Origin: Pegoplata infirma
Taxonomy: Eukaryota > Arthropoda > Insecta > Diptera > Anthomyiidae
Assembly (NCBI GenBank): GCA_963921195.1
Contig: OY992537.1
Location: 19,493,125 to 19,557,124 of the forward strand
DNA: 64,000 nt
Direction: 5' to 3'
The translations under genes were made by a program, and so were the position numbers. The first letter of the stretch is position 1. The number at the start of each line of letters is the position of its first letter. Positions 44,383-56,017 of the stretch are shown here, one piece after another. A model generated the notes under the pieces. The model made no database searches, had not been told where the DNA came from, and worked only from the letters and a program-made list of their open reading frames with translations.

Positions 44383-45474
44383 CTCTACAAATTTGGACTG
44401 TAGGTTCACCTCCCGGAATATAAATCCACTAAGGCTGGATTTTTACCAATGTTGATTCTAAGGGGGTAAAAAGGGTAAAAAACTGTACTGTTGGTACTTT
44501 TTATATCTCCTGAAATAATGGTTATAGAGACTTGAAATTTGGACTTTGTTCACCTCCCGAAATATAGATCCACTTAGGCTGGATTTTTGCCTGTGTTGGT
44601 TCTAAGGGGGTAAAAATGGTAAAAAACTGTACTTTTGGTACTTTTTATATCTCCTGAAATAATGGTCATAATGACTTGAACTTTGGACTGTATTTTCACA
44701 TCCTGCAATATAGATCCAGTAAGACAGGATTTTTGCCAATGTTGATTCTAAGGGGGTAAAAAGGGTAAAAATGTGAACTTTTGGTACCTTTTATATTTCC
44801 TTTAAAAATTGTCACAGAGACTTGAAATTTGGACTGTATGTCCACCTCCCGGAATATAGATCCCCTAAGACTGGATTTTTGCCAATGATGATTCTAAGGG
44901 GGTAAAAATAGTAAAAATCTGTACCTTTGGTACATTTTATATGTCCTTAAACAATGGTACTAGAAACTTGAATTTTGCAATGTCGGTTCACTTCCCGGAA
45001 AAAAGATTAAGTAAGGCTGGATTTTTGCCAATGTTGATTCTAAGCGGTTAAAAGGGTAAAAATCAGAACTTTTGGTACCTTTTATATTTCCTTTAAAAAT
45101 TGTCACAGATACTTGAAATTTGGACTGTATGTTCACCTCCCGGAATATAGATCCCCCAAAGCTGGATTTTTGCCAACGATTCTTAGGGGGTAAAAGGGTA
45201 AAAATAAATATAATTTTGGTACATTTATATTTCCTTAAACAATGGTACTAGAAACTTGAAATTTGCAATGTCGGTTCACTTCCCGGAAAAAAGATTCACT
45301 AAGGATCGATTTTTGCCAATGTTGATTTTAAGGGGGTAAAATGGGTAAAAAAAGTGTAATTTTGGTATTTTTTTTTTTTATTTACTGAAATAATGGTCAT
45401 TCAAACATGAAATTTGGAATGTAGGATCCTTTAGTGCAATAAAACATTCTGGAACAAGTACTTTCTGAAAATTA
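44383..45474 (+). repeat. ~145-bp tandem array, block 2 (about 7 units)
   Basis: Units start near 44398, 44543, 44689, 44833, 44980, 45124, 45268 and 45419. Each has CTTGAAATTTGG, TTCACCTCCCGGAATATAGA, AAGGCTGGATTTTTGCCAAT, GATTCTAAGGGGGTAAAA and TTTTGGTACCTTTTATAT. It follows within about 60 bp of the Helitron-like end and runs straight into the 16-bp satellite. Confidence 0.92.
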
Positions 45475-45748
45475 TGTACCGTTTATAAAAAGTACCTTCT
45501 ATAAAAAGTATATTTTATAGAAAGTACCTTTTATAAAAAGTACGTTTTATAAAAAGTACCTTTTATAAAAAAAAGTACCTTCTATAAAAAGAACATTTTA
45601 TAAAAAGTACCTTTTATAAAAAGTACCTTTTATAAAAAGAACCTTTTATAAAAAGTACCTTTTATAAAAAGAACCTTTTATAAAAAGTACCTTTTATAAA
45701 AAGTACTTATTATAAAAAGCACCTTTTGTAAAAAATTCCTTTTATAAT
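45475..45748. repeat. 16-bp tandem satellite, block 2
   Basis: About 17 copies of CCTTTTATAAAAAGTA with several variants (AAAAAGAACC, a 4-base expansion AAAAAAAAGTACC). It is more heterogeneous than block 3. Confidence 0.95.
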
Positions 45749-45751
45749 CCA

Positions 45752-45845
45752 TAAAAATTGTTTAACAATCTCCAAAAATAAATGATTTTTTGCAATTTTT
45801 GCTGCCACGCCAATATTAAAGACGGGGATTATTAGCTATTCAAGT
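45752..45845 (+). repeat. Dispersed repeat X, copy 1
   Basis: TTTTTTGCAATTTTTGCTGC, CACGCC, ATATTAAAG and GGGGATTATTAG recur at 47045-47137. Confidence 0.75.
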
Positions 45846-46394
45846 TGTAAGCTACTTACATATGAGAGAATCTTTGTTTGCTTCGGTAGGCCCAACGGAG
45901 GCGTGCACTTTTTTCCAGGGGTAAAGTTGAAATTTGTGTTTAAAATGGGTCAACTTTCGATGCGGCTGGGGAGCTCCAAATAAATTTTGACATGCTATTT
46001 TTTTTAATCATCTACATGAAATTGCTTTTGAGATCAATCGAAAAAATTGACATGTACTGAATGAAACATTTTCAACTGCAATCAAAAGAGTGGTGGTACT
46101 TTTTGGGCAAAAAAAACTATTTTTTTTTTATTTTTTAAGTTAAAAATACTGTAACATTTTAACAAAAAAGGCTGTTTATGCGTTATAGTTTAAACATATC
46201 AAAAATTTATCTAGCTAATTAAAAATTCAGGTTTGAAAAAAATTGGACGTTAGGACGTTAACATATTCACAAAAAACTGGACCAGGATTGGAATAAAATA
46301 ATAAATTTCACAGCAATCTGTCTGCAATCGGTCTTGAACTTACTGAATGACCGAATTATTTCCAAAAAAGCGATAATAAACCACTGTGCAGTCG
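45846..46394. other. No gene seen
   Basis: AT-rich. Bases 46290-46394 (CAATCGGTC, CTTACTGAATGACC, ATAAACCACTGTG) resemble 14110-14215 inside the TTA-flanked element, so may be a fragment of it. Confidence 0.5.
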
Positions 46395-46775
46395 TTCAAA
46401 ACTTATTAAGAAAACCGTGAATTTGAGATTGGTTTCACCTCAAATTCACGAGTTAAAAAACCGTTACACAAGCTTTGATAACATAAGTAATTCAAAAAAC
46501 ATATTTTTCAAAGTATTTTTGTAACTCAAAAAAATTTTTAAACTAAAAAAGAATTTACACGCGAAAAAAAATTTACATTCACAAAAAAAAATTTTGACAA
46601 TTTTTTTTTTCTCAAAAATTACCAAAAAACTTTTTTACTCGAAATAAAATATTTCTAATCAAAATTGTTAAATTTTTTGTTCACTTAAAAAAAATGTATT
46701 ACCACCTCAAAAGGGCATTATTATGTAGGGTATTCATGGATTCGGCCAAGTCGATCTTAACTTTTCTACTTGTTT
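46395..46775 (+). mobile_element. DINE-1/INE-1-like family B, 3' fragment
   Basis: CAGTCGTTCAAAACTTATTA, AAACCGTGAATTTGAGATTG, runs of ACACTC-like AAAAAAATTT, then GTAGGGTATTCATGGATTCG and TCTACTTGTTT. The hairpin end and microsatellite are missing. Confidence 0.8.
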
Positions 46776-46792
46776 TTATTTAAATTTTTTTT

Positions 46793-46925
46793 TAGGACAT
46801 CAGATCATAGAGCTCAAATGGTCTCCCCTAGAGGGGAAAAAGGTATGATCGACTGCCATTAATTTCCCCCCAACATTTTTTCAGAACAGACCTACCCCCT
46901 TTCTCAATTTCATACAAATTTAAAT
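46793..46925. repeat. Fragment of foldback family L
   Basis: CTCAAATGGTCTCCCCTAGA, ATTTCCCCCCAACATTTTTT, and CAGACCTACCCCC match the family L arms. Confidence 0.65.
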
Positions 46926-47044
46926 TTTTTCAAAATATTGGGCGAAACTTTAACGTGCAGATTTTCAATTTGCAATAAAATTTTTGTTTTTGAGCATATT
47001 GTAATGATATGGATTTGATTAAAGGAGTCCCCCTATTCCCAATT

Positions 47045-47137
47045 AGTTTGTTAACAATTTCCAAAAAAAAAAAAACAGATTTTTTGCAATTTTTGCTGCC
47101 ACGCCTATATTAAAGGTGGGGATTATTAGTTATACAC
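47045..47137 (+). repeat. Dispersed repeat X, copy 2
   Basis: GTTAACAATTTCCAAAAA, TTTTTTGCAATTTTTGCTGC and GGGGATTATTAG, as in 45752-45845. Confidence 0.75.
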
Positions 47138-48235
47138 TTATATACTACATATATTCTACTACCCTTCGAAGACACATTCTAGTTTATGTAAAAACATTTC
47201 ATGCATAGACTTTATTTAATACATACACCTTCGTTTAATCACCTTCATAAGATGATTTTGATGGTTTTGTTGTTGTTATAAGTTAAAATTATGTGCTCAA
47301 GTATGTAAAAGAGTTTTCTTATGTTTGTATTAGTAAGATGATTGTATTCATATAGGTATATGTAAACATATTAGTGTGTGTGTAGATATATTTGATACTT
47401 ATAATTTTAATTATGAAAACATGTTTTTAATTAAAGTCAAAATATGCTTAATAATGATGATGTTAATTGATAAAAAGTCTTACATTTAATTTTATTTCTC
47501 TTTTTGAAATTCAGGTAAAGAATTCAGAAACATATAATTTAATTTTTGTTTTTTTTTTTGGGTAAACTTAATTAAGTTTTAAGGTAAATTTTTGTTTTTT
47601 GCTTAATGTATAAATAAAATTCAATATGAAAATTTACATAAATAATTAATTAATTCAATTAGTTATTACTTACAATTCAAATCTTTTTTTAGTCTGCATT
47701 AAAATTGTACAAGTTTTGCATTTTAATTGTTTGTTAGTTATTGTTTACTTGAGCCTAACAACATTTATGTTCATATACATGTGATATTATTACTTTGAAG
47801 TTGTCGTAGTAAACGGAAATCCTTATTGTACAAATTTTATATGTACGGATGTGTGAATGTGTGTTTTACTAATGACAGTTAAATGTTTGTTTTCTATTTT
47901 TTGCTTTTCTTTTTTGTCAATTTGCATTTTGTGTTTAATTGTTTACCTAAAATGTGATTGTGCCAGTAGTTTTTGCAAAACTTTGTAAAGTTTTACAAGG
48001 TTAATGCGACTGTGACATGACTGGAATACATTTTTGTGTATGTGCTGTGTATGCAAACATTCAATATATTTTGGATTTAATGATGATGATTTTGTTTAAA
48101 CAGTAACTGAAATATGTAATAATTACTTTTTTTTCTCATATGCGTGATATATTTGAATTAAATATTACGTATACGACCAGTATGCTAACATTCAATAATA
48201 TTAATGAAGGCGTATGAGTTATGTGTACTAATCTA
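47138..48235. other. No gene seen; single-copy-looking DNA
   Basis: No open frame with a known motif, no inverted repeats and no tandem array; it could be ordinary intronic or intergenic sequence. Confidence 0.5.
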
Positions 48236-48237
48236 TA

Positions 48238-48877
48238 CCCAGCAAAACTTAGATTACCAAATAAGGTATAAAATAAGGTATAAGATCTCTTATTTTATAC
48301 ATTGCAGCATTGATGATTTTAACAGGGGATGAGACTCAAAGTAATGTATACGAGTAAGGTATATAATATAGCATACCAGAACGTAATATATAAGGTGTTA
48401 CGAGTAGTGAAAAAGTAATTTTGTATTAAATTTACTCACGTGATTGTAAGTGAGTTTAAGTAGATACAATATGCTCGTGAGTGAGTGTGTGTCATTAGAA
48501 AATTCCTGTCGTGGGCCCATCTCTAGTTTAAACTTATGTTTTTTTTTTATAAAATATTTATTTTTTATGCTATTGTAATGCATTATGCATCCAATTATAA
48601 ATAATGCATTATTTCAAACTTTGAAATAATACATAATGTAACCAAATATAAGTCATCCATGATTTAATGTTTAGAAATAATAAATATGAAATACATTTTT
48701 TCCAATAATCATGCATTACGTAACAAATTATTAGTAAAGCATTATTTTTCACTTTAAAATAATGCGTTGTGGAACAAATGTTTGGTAAGACATCCTAAAA
48801 TAATGCTACAAATAAGGTATATACATTACCTAGTAATGTGTTATATAATCACTACCCATTACCAAAGTTTTGCTGGG
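48238..48877. mobile_element. TA-flanked MITE with CCCAGCAAAACTT ends (640 bp)
   Basis: Ends CCCAGCAAAACTTAG and CAAAGTTTTGCTGGG, with TA at 48236-48237 and 48878-48879. Short palindromes of AATAATGCATTATT type recur inside. Bases about 48410-48526 (TTTACTCACGTGATTG, GTGAGTGAGTGTGTG, GGGCCCATCTCTAG) are a fragment of the CACTCACG hAT-like family. No coding capacity. Confidence 0.82.
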
Positions 48878-48879
48878 TA

Positions 48880-49467
48880 GTAATCATTCGTCATCAACAA
48901 TCAGTAGTAAATCGTTAGACGATACGTATATTCGGTAAGATTTGTCTTTTCGGAGTATGTTTAATTTTGATCTGCTTGTCAAATCATTTTCTGAATAATT
49001 TCAAAAGATGAGGAGAGCCATCCGCATGACAAATTATAAAAATTATTTATTCTGGCTGTGTTAAAGCTGTGAAAACAAGAGTTAAGTGCTGAAATTTTTG
49101 ACATATCGTTTTACAAGTCTGCTGGTCTAAACTACCCTTAATCCTTCAAGACCGACTGTATTAAACCCTACACTAGTCACAGAGCATTTTAATAATTTAA
49201 AACAAAATTAATTTCTTTCAGTTTGAAATGAATTGTGTTTCTAGAGGTGTCCATATCCTTGCAGTATCAAAAAAAAAAAAAAAAAACTTTCGCTTTTAGC
49301 TTTTTTTGGCTGTCAAAAAAAGATTTTGAGCACAAAAAAAAAAAATTTTAACGATTTTAATTATAACTCCATTAGGAAATTTTATCGACCAAATCTTTTT
49401 AGTGTAGAAATAATATCAAACAATCCAGAGGTTTTGTGAAAAAGAGACTTATTATTGAAGAAAATTA
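48880..49467. other. No gene seen; short family A remnant
   Basis: CTTCAAGACCGACTGTATTA then AACCCTACACTAG at about 49155-49185 resembles the left end of DINE-1-like family A. The rest is unrecognised. Confidence 0.5.
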
Positions 49468-49588
49468 TTTTTCTGTTTTAAATTTATTTATGTCAGTAAT
49501 TTTTACAAGATTTAGCCGACACGTGTTTTGGAATTGGTCAGATTCCATTGTTAAGACTATTAAGCAAACATAAAAATAATTTTCTTGA
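49468..49588 (-). repeat. Dispersed repeat R, copy 2
   Basis: Complement of 16134-16255: CAATGGAATCTGACCAATTC and AAACACGTGTCGG on the minus strand. At 49589 it meets CACAGTGATACAAAA, preceded by TTA. That matches the left end of the element at 13880, so a relative may start here; its other end was not found. Confidence 0.7.
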
Positions 49589-49599
49589 AAATTACACAG

Positions 49600-50698
49600 T
49601 GATACAAAAAAGAATGAAACAGAAATACGTGGGATGAAATAATTATTTTTAGTATGTGCTGTCGAGTACAACACGACTCTGTCCTTGGATTTTGCGAAAC
49701 ACCTCCAAAATATTGAGTTACGGGTAAAAAACCGGGTTTTCGTACTTTTTACACTTATAAGCCTGTAACTTTGTTAAATATTAACCGATCTTGAATCGAC
49801 GGTTTTAGAAAGTAGAAACCGAGGTCCATGATATTTAAGTAATGTTAAGACGATTGTGTGTGGTTCTCCGGCAAACTCAACTTTTTTTTAAATTCTTTAT
49901 TTTCGGAATCGCTATTTGAAATTTCAAAAAAATAGCGGTTTTTTCCATGTTCAAGAAATTTTATAAGAAAATCTAATATTTTTTTTCTTTACCCTTTCAA
50001 AGAGCTTGATGCATTTAAAAAATAATTTGAACCAAATATCATAACTTTATCCCGTGAAACCCTTTGATAAAAGTTTTGGCTTTTTAGAAAACTTTAGGCA
50101 AAAACTATAAAAAAAAAACATAAATTTGATGAATGACCATGGGTTTAAATGATCTAATTTGGCTCAAATAAAGTTAAATTAAAAGATTGACTCTATTTCT
50201 AATAAAACTAGTCAGTGAAAAAAATTTTGAAATTTTTTTAATTACAAATTTCTAGAACGTAGAAAAAAACCGCAATTTTTGGATATTCAAATGGCAATAT
50301 TTCGAAAACTGCTTGACCGATTTCTGAGATTTTTTAAAAATTCGTATTCAGCATGCCAAAATTAATAAAACTATTGCATCGCAACATAATTATATTTATT
50401 TTTTTAACTATTCAGAAAATCAAAATTTTGGTGGAAATTTTTCAAAAATTAAAAATTTTAAACGAAGGGCGCCACGGTTTAAATTACATTGGCTTAAATA
50501 AAGTTTAAATGAAAAATTGTTGCAAACCTTACGAAGGGTCAAGGGAAGAAATTTTAAGATTTTTAGAAAAAAAAATCTTAGACATGGAAAAACCCTAATT
50601 TTTGCCAATTGCAAACAGCAGTATCTTAAAAACCATTCCATAGTTTTTAAAAAATTTGATATTCGTGTTCACCGCATCAAAATTAATAAAGACGATGT
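49600..50698. other. No gene seen
   Basis: AT-rich DNA with weak internal similarity (GGCTCAAATAAAGTTAAATT at 50160 and GGCTTAAATAAAGTTTAAAT at 50490), suggesting an old ~330-bp duplication. Overlapping frames at 50420-50753 on both strands have no known motif. Confidence 0.5.
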
Positions 50699-50706
50699 AT
50701 CACAAG

Positions 50707-51257
50707 CAGAGACCATAACAGTTATGAGATTTATTGAAAAAAATCAAATTTAACTGTTCAAAAATATTTTTTCAAATAAAAATTAAAAATAACAGTTTGA
50801 AATGATTTATATAAATATCTGTTCAAAATAACAGAAATAAAAAACTTTTATTTTCTATAACTGTTATTAAAAACTCTTTGAGCCTTAAAACACTCGAGTT
50901 ATTAAAAAAAAAACAACAATAAACACATGCAGAAGAATCCTATTGATATCTAATACTTCAATCATTGATTTAAAGATAGAAACTTTGATTGGTTTTTTTA
51001 AAAATAACTGTTATAACAGTTATTTACTCAAATGAATATAAAATAAAAGTTATTTTAGATTTTTTGAACAAAAAGTTTTTAATAACTGTTATTTTTTACT
51101 GTTATTGAAAAAATCAAAAAAATAAATGTTATTGCAAATTTTAACACGGGCCATCTCTAGAAGTCCTTTCATATATAAAATACTAAGTTTGGACAACATT
51201 CGTTCCATGATTTTTTTTAAACAAAAAGACACATATAACTGTTATATTTGGTCTCTG
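50707..51257. mobile_element. hAT-like element with AACAGTTATT-rich ends (551 bp)
   Basis: Ends CAGAGACCATAACAGTTAT and the complement of CAGAGACCAAATATAACAG, with an exact 8-bp TSD ATCACAAG (50699-50706, 51258-51265). AACAGTTATT or its complement recurs about ten times. Near 51150 the words GGGCCATCTCTAG suggest an end of another hAT-like element inside. No transposase. Confidence 0.85.
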
Positions 51258-51265
51258 ATCACAAG

Positions 51266-51740
51266 ACATATTTTTTAATTTTAGTTTTCTTTTTAAATAC
51301 AAAAAAATTCAAAACTTTGATCGCTGGGCGATTGGTCTCAAATTTGCGGATTGTCCTCAAGTTTATGCCACATAAGTTTAAGGCCTGGTAGAATACAAAT
51401 TTACCCAGACAATAAAAATCGGAAAAATAAGATATAAGATAGAAAAAAAAAGTTATTTTTCAAATATGTTTCTACTTGTTTTAATTCCCATATGTCAACC
51501 AGAAGCCGAATTGATTTTTTTTTTTCGTAAAATAAACAAAATTTTTGTACATATTACGAAACTTTAGTACTTTTAAAAAACTTATGGTTTCAAAAAAATT
51601 TCTTATATTTTACGATCAACATTTCGTAGCAAAAAAATATGAAATATTTTGTAGATAAACGAATTATTTTGTAACTTAACAAAATATTTTTCGTAATAGG
51701 AAATGAATTTAACAATTAAAATGGAGAATATCGCCATTTT
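51266..51740. other. No gene; T/A-rich fragments of MITE-like and family B sequence
   Basis: TTTCTACTTGTTTTAATTCC at 51468-51487 resembles the ACAAGTA end of family B. At 51540-51700 ACGAAACTTTAG, GAAATATTTTGTAG and TAACAAAATATTTTTCGTAA repeat on both strands, as they also do at 52700-52890 and 53330-53480. Confidence 0.5.
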
Positions 51741-52674
51741 TAAACCCTCCACTCTAGTGATAGGGGGTATATATAAGTTTGTCATTCCGTTTGTAACACC
51801 TCGAAATATTGGTCTAGGACCCCATAAAGTATATATATTCATGATCCTCGATCGATTTTAAGACGATCTAGCGATGTCCGTCCGTCCGTCCGTCTGTCTG
51901 TTGAAAACACGCTAACTTTTGAAAGACTTAACGGAGGCTCCTAAAGTTTGACACATATGTTGGGCATTTACCTGGTCAGGTTGGTATTGCAACCCTGCGA
52001 AATCGGTCCAGTGGTTCAAAAGTTATGAGCAAAAGACTGAATTTCGGCAAGGTTTTTTCGTGAATTTATGAGATAAAAAGCACTATAACTTTCGAAATTA
52101 ATTCTGAGGATGCTAAAGCTTGGCATATATATTTTTCGTTCCTCCAGCCTAGGTCGTATTGAATTTCACCCAAATCGGTCCAGTGGTTCAAAAGTTATTA
52201 GCAAAACCGTGAATATCAGATTAGCTTCACCTTAAATTCACGTGGTGAAAACCCGTTAAACCTGTTTTACAACTATTGGTAAGTCACAAAAATATTTTAA
52301 AACGTATTTTTGTCACACAAAAATATTTTTAAACCAAAACAAAAAAAAAAAAAAAAATACACTCGAAAAAAATGTTACACCCAAAAAAAATTTTACACTC
52401 AAAAAAAAATTAGTAATATTTTTTTTTAATGTAAAATTCAAAAAAAAATATTTTTTTTTTTCAAAAATTACTAAAAAAAAATTTTACACACAAAAAAAAA
52501 CTTTTATACCAAAACAAAAAAAAAAATACACTCGAAAAAAATGTTACACTCAAAAAAAATTTTACACTCAAAAAAAAATTAGTAAATTTTTTTTTTTAAT
52601 GTAAAATTCGAAAAAAATTTTACACTCAAAAAAAAAATATATATTTTTTTTTTTTTAAATTACTTTTCTACTTG
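51741..52674 (+). mobile_element. DINE-1/INE-1-like element, family B copy 4, nearly uninterrupted
   Basis: AAACCCTCCACTCTAGTGAT with hairpin partner AGGGGGTATA. Then GACCCCATAAAGTATATATA, GATCCTCGATCGATTT, and the GTCCGTCCGTCCGTCTGTCT tract (51877-51900). GGTCCAGTGGTTCAAAAGTT follows twice, with a long block of ACACTCGAAAAAAA repeats and TTCTACTTGTTT. It serves as the empty-site reference for the insertions in copies 1-3. The GGAGGGTATTCGGC part near the right end is missing. Confidence 0.88.
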
Positions 52675-53149
52675 TTTTCTTTCTTTTTAATTTAGTTTAC
52701 GGTTTCTAATGTTAAATAATTTTCAGCATAACACAAAGTCAATTCACGCGAGATATATTTTCAACGGAAATTTTCTATAATATGATTTTTTGTAATTATA
52801 CAATATACTTTGTAACTTACAAAATACTTTGAAACTTCACGAAATATTTTGTAATTTAACCAAATACTTCGTAATTCAAATAAAATTACTGACAAAATAT
52901 GTCGCCATTAGGCACGTCTCCGAAACAGAAAATGCAAATTCCTTCATTTGTGTCTGTAATTCCAGATCATGTTGGTAACCCTTGCGAAATAATGTAAGAG
53001 ACAAAAAAGTTGAAAGAAAGTATGAAGTGAGGTTGAGATTGCTAGAAATAGAATTGTAGTGTTGGAAACTGTCAAAATTTATTGTGTAGAAACTATAAAT
53101 ATTCACATGTATAAAAAACAGTTTTCATTAACAAAACAAACCGACATTT
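52675..53149. other. No gene seen
   Basis: GAAATATTTTGTAA words recur near 52840; a 76-codon minus frame at 52876-53106 has no recognisable motif. Confidence 0.5.
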
Positions 53150-53290
53150 AAAATCCTACTGATGATGACACTAACTGGGGTGCTTGAAACCGGTATAGGA
53201 AATACCAGAAATGTCTATAATTTTTAGAAATTCAATTTTTCTTCTGCATTTTTTCAACTTGAACCCTTATAACAAATATAATTAGAGCCT
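53150..53290. repeat. Dispersed repeat G, copy 2
   Basis: AATCCTACTGATGATGACAC, TGCTTGAAACCGGTATAGG and TTCTTCTGCATTTTTTCAAC, as in 58330-58455 and 2276-2395. Confidence 0.75.
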
Positions 53291-53494
53291 GTGCTCGATC
53301 TGTACTTACAGAAAAAATCAAATTGTTTCGTAAAAATTTATTTAATTCTAACTTTACAAAATATTTTCGTTAAAACAAACTTAATTCTTATTTACAAAAA
53401 AAAAAATTGGTAGAGTGTACAAAAATATTTTGATTTCCACGAAATATTTCGTATTTATACAAAATATTTCGTAATTTTACATTTTTGGTTTAGT

Positions 53495-53760
53495 TTTTCA
53501 AATGGGATTTTTCCCCCTGGTCCGATTTTAACCATCTGCGAACTTTACAAGACATAATTGTGCCAAACTTCAGGATTATAGCTTTTTTTTTTTTTGTTTG
53601 GACTGTATCGTGTCTTTCACAGAAAGACGGATGGATGGACAGACGGCCAGATGGAAGGACGGACAAACTTACGAATGGATGTTGCTAAACTGCCTTGAAA
53701 TCGATTACTTATCAATAAAAGATATATTTAATGGGATCCTAGACCGGTATTTTCACACTG
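53495..53760 (-). repeat. Decayed DINE-like relic with GACGGA tract
   Basis: TGTGCCAAACTTCAGGATTA, GGACTGTATCGTGTC, AGACGGATGGATGGACAGAC and GGGATCCTAGACCGGTATTT follow the general order of the DINE-1-like families but belong to neither A nor B. ACATATTCGTGCCAAACTTC at 44327-44346 is related. Confidence 0.5.
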
Positions 53761-54170
53761 AATATCATCGCTGCTCAGTCATGATTTCGCTACCTCAAAA
53801 TACGAATGTCGTATGTCATTTTTTTCGGTTTTGAGATTATGATATCTTCATTATAAATTTCGCACGCTCTTTCTAATGGTGTTATCAGTTCCTTCATAAA
53901 CCTTATAGTTTCTGAAATATTCAGAATGCATTTTGTCGTATGTAACAAAATTTTATCGTTTTGAGTATGTATTTTGTCGTATGTGCACAAATAATGGACA
54001 TACGACATTTTTTGTAGGCAAAGTTATTATTTTCAATTGAAAATACAATTGTTGTATGTCATACATTTTTATACTGATAATGGAATTTTTCCAACATTTA
54101 TGAATCGATTGGCCTGAAACTTAAAATATATTTAATAGAGACGGTTCTAAGGTTGGGGTTTCTTAGCTTA

Positions 54171-54931
54171 TATGGAGTTCACACTAGCGACCTTAAACAA
54201 GTTGTTCAACAAAACACCAGTAGCAGAATAAACAAGTAAAAAAGTTAAATTCGGCCTTGCCGAATGTAGTGATACCCTCCACAATTTCAAAAAGATTATT
54301 GCAAAAAACTTTAGTTAAAAGGAAATAACTTAAAAAAAAAATTTAAAAAAAAAAAAAATCCGCGAAAAAAAATGTTGGTAAAAAAAATCCGCGATTTTTT
54401 TCTTTTTTTGTCAAAAAATATGTTCGTACTTGTTTAAATACCATTTGGTGCTCAATTATGTTCACATATGTCAACCAGAAGCCGAATTAAAGCATTTTGT
54501 ATTTTTAGGTTATGTTGAATGTACTGAAATTTTTGAGGTGTGCTTACATTTTCGTTCATAACTTTTGAACCGCTGAACCGATATCGCTCAAATGCAATAC
54601 CAAACTTCTCGGGAGAACTTCCAACAAATATGTTAAGTTTCAGTCATCTCTGTGTATTTTGTCCGATAGAGCATTTTCCACAGACAGACGGACAGACGGA
54701 CAGACGGACAGACGGACATCGCTAGAATGTCTTAAAATCGATCGGGCATCATGAATATATATACTTTATGGGGTTCCAGACCGATATTTCGATGAGTTAC
54801 AAACAGAATGACAAACTTATATATACCCTCTATCACTAAGTGGAGGGTATAAAAAGTAATGGATACAGAACAAAGACTTTTTTAAACATCTCACTCTTGA
54901 ACACTTCAAAACAGCAAGTGTGAACGCCGTA
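54171..54931. mobile_element. TTA-flanked element with GTTCACAC ends
   Basis: Ends TATGGAGTTCACAC and the complement of TACGGCGTTCACAC. TSD TTA (54168-54170, 54932-54934) within the CTTATCGGCC site of family E. PIF/Harbinger-like by target. Only about 140 bp is its own; the rest is the DINE-1-like insertion. Confidence 0.72.
54232..54851 (-). mobile_element. DINE-1/INE-1-like element, family B copy 5
   Basis: ACAAGTAAAAAAGTTAAATT, a TTCGGCCTTGCCGAA hairpin and TACCCTCCACAATTTC at the left. GACAGACGGACAGACGGACA lies at about 54681-54718. It ends TACCCTCTATCACTAAGTGG then AGGGTATA. Much of the middle is shorter than in copy 4. Confidence 0.85.
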
Positions 54932-56017
54932 TTATCAGCCATATCAGTGTTTAAAAACTTTGTTGGCACCTTATGAAACAATGTGGACCTTCAGAAAAAT
55001 TCCGATAACTTTCGAACTAACAGCAATATCGTCTAAGGGAAAAATACATTTCGACTTAAATTTAGTAAAGAGCATTTCATATTCATATGGATATCGTATT
55101 CCTATGTCTTCACATAAATACTCACAAAATTTACATATTTTCGTTAACAAAATATTTAACGAAGACAAATTTTACAAGTTTATACCACCTTTACATAGGA
55201 AATTGCTTTTCTTAAGAAAAAATTACACAAAAATCCAAAAAAAAAATGATTTTTTCGCCATTTTTTCCTTTTTTGCACCCCTAACATGGCCGATACGCCG
55301 AGACACCACAACCTTAGAATACTCTCTTTTATATATTTTAAGTTTCGGTCAAATCGGTTCAAAAAATATTACTTCCCTGGTAGTACGTAGAACAAAGTGA
55401 TAAAAAGGGTGATTTTGGAGAGTGCCTGTTTTTTGGGATAAAATCATATCTTTTTATGTATTATCTGATATCATTATATAATGATGATTTTAACGCAGAG
55501 AGTGATTGGAATTTTTATGAAGAATTATTCACAAATACATAGATAAAATTTTTATACCATATATATTGTTAAAAAAAATTTTGAAGTTTTTGGTATTAAT
55601 TTTATTATTCGTTGAATAAAGAGTTTTTTGTTGTAATAATTTCCGATACTTAATTAATTATGTTTTTTTAATGTTTTCTTTAAGGGTTTAATACAAAATT
55701 TTGTCATTTTTTTAAAAAAATTATATATTTCCAGTGTGCTTTTTGTCGTATGTTCAAAGAAATAAACTTTATGTTTAAAAAATGTAACATACGACATATG
55801 TATTCTAGAGCCAAAACGCTAATAACTTCTATGTAATTATAACTACAGTAATTTTGGCTTAGGTATATGAAAATGTAATTCTTAAACTATATTCAGTCCA
55901 AAACTGGAGAAAATCCATATGACCATTTTGAAGATATTTGATGTTAAACATTAAAAACAGTCTCCTGAAAAGTTGAGTTTTGCTACATACGACATTCGTA
56001 TTTTGAGGTAGCGATTT

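Larger units (their letters stand above)
54091..55380. mobile_element. Family E element, copy 2, itself interrupted
   Basis: Left TGAATCGATTGGCCTGAAAC and TAAGGTTGGGG, right the complement with TTCGGTCAAATCGGTTC and TTCCCTGG, as in 25345-25924. Interrupted at 54171-54931. The 146-codon frame 54960-55400 partly parallels the 78-codon frame of copy 1, but matches no known family. Confidence 0.75.
53788..56013. mobile_element. Inverted-repeat element with TGTCGTATGT motif (2226 bp, composite)
   Basis: 29-bp perfect inverted ends, CGCTACCTCAAAATACGAAT then GTCGTATGT, with ATTT on both flanks (53784-53787, 56014-56017). TGTCGTATGT or its complement recurs near 53935, 53970, 54000, 55748 and 55790. 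The middle, 54091-55380, is an inserted family E element. No coding capacity; superfamily not assigned. Confidence 0.72.

Noticed and set aside
54960..55400. 146-codon frame resembling the 78-codon frame at 25466-25702
   Set aside because: Likeness follows from both being family E copies; no known domain, lengths differ and the antisense is also open. Not called as a gene without a substitution-rate test.
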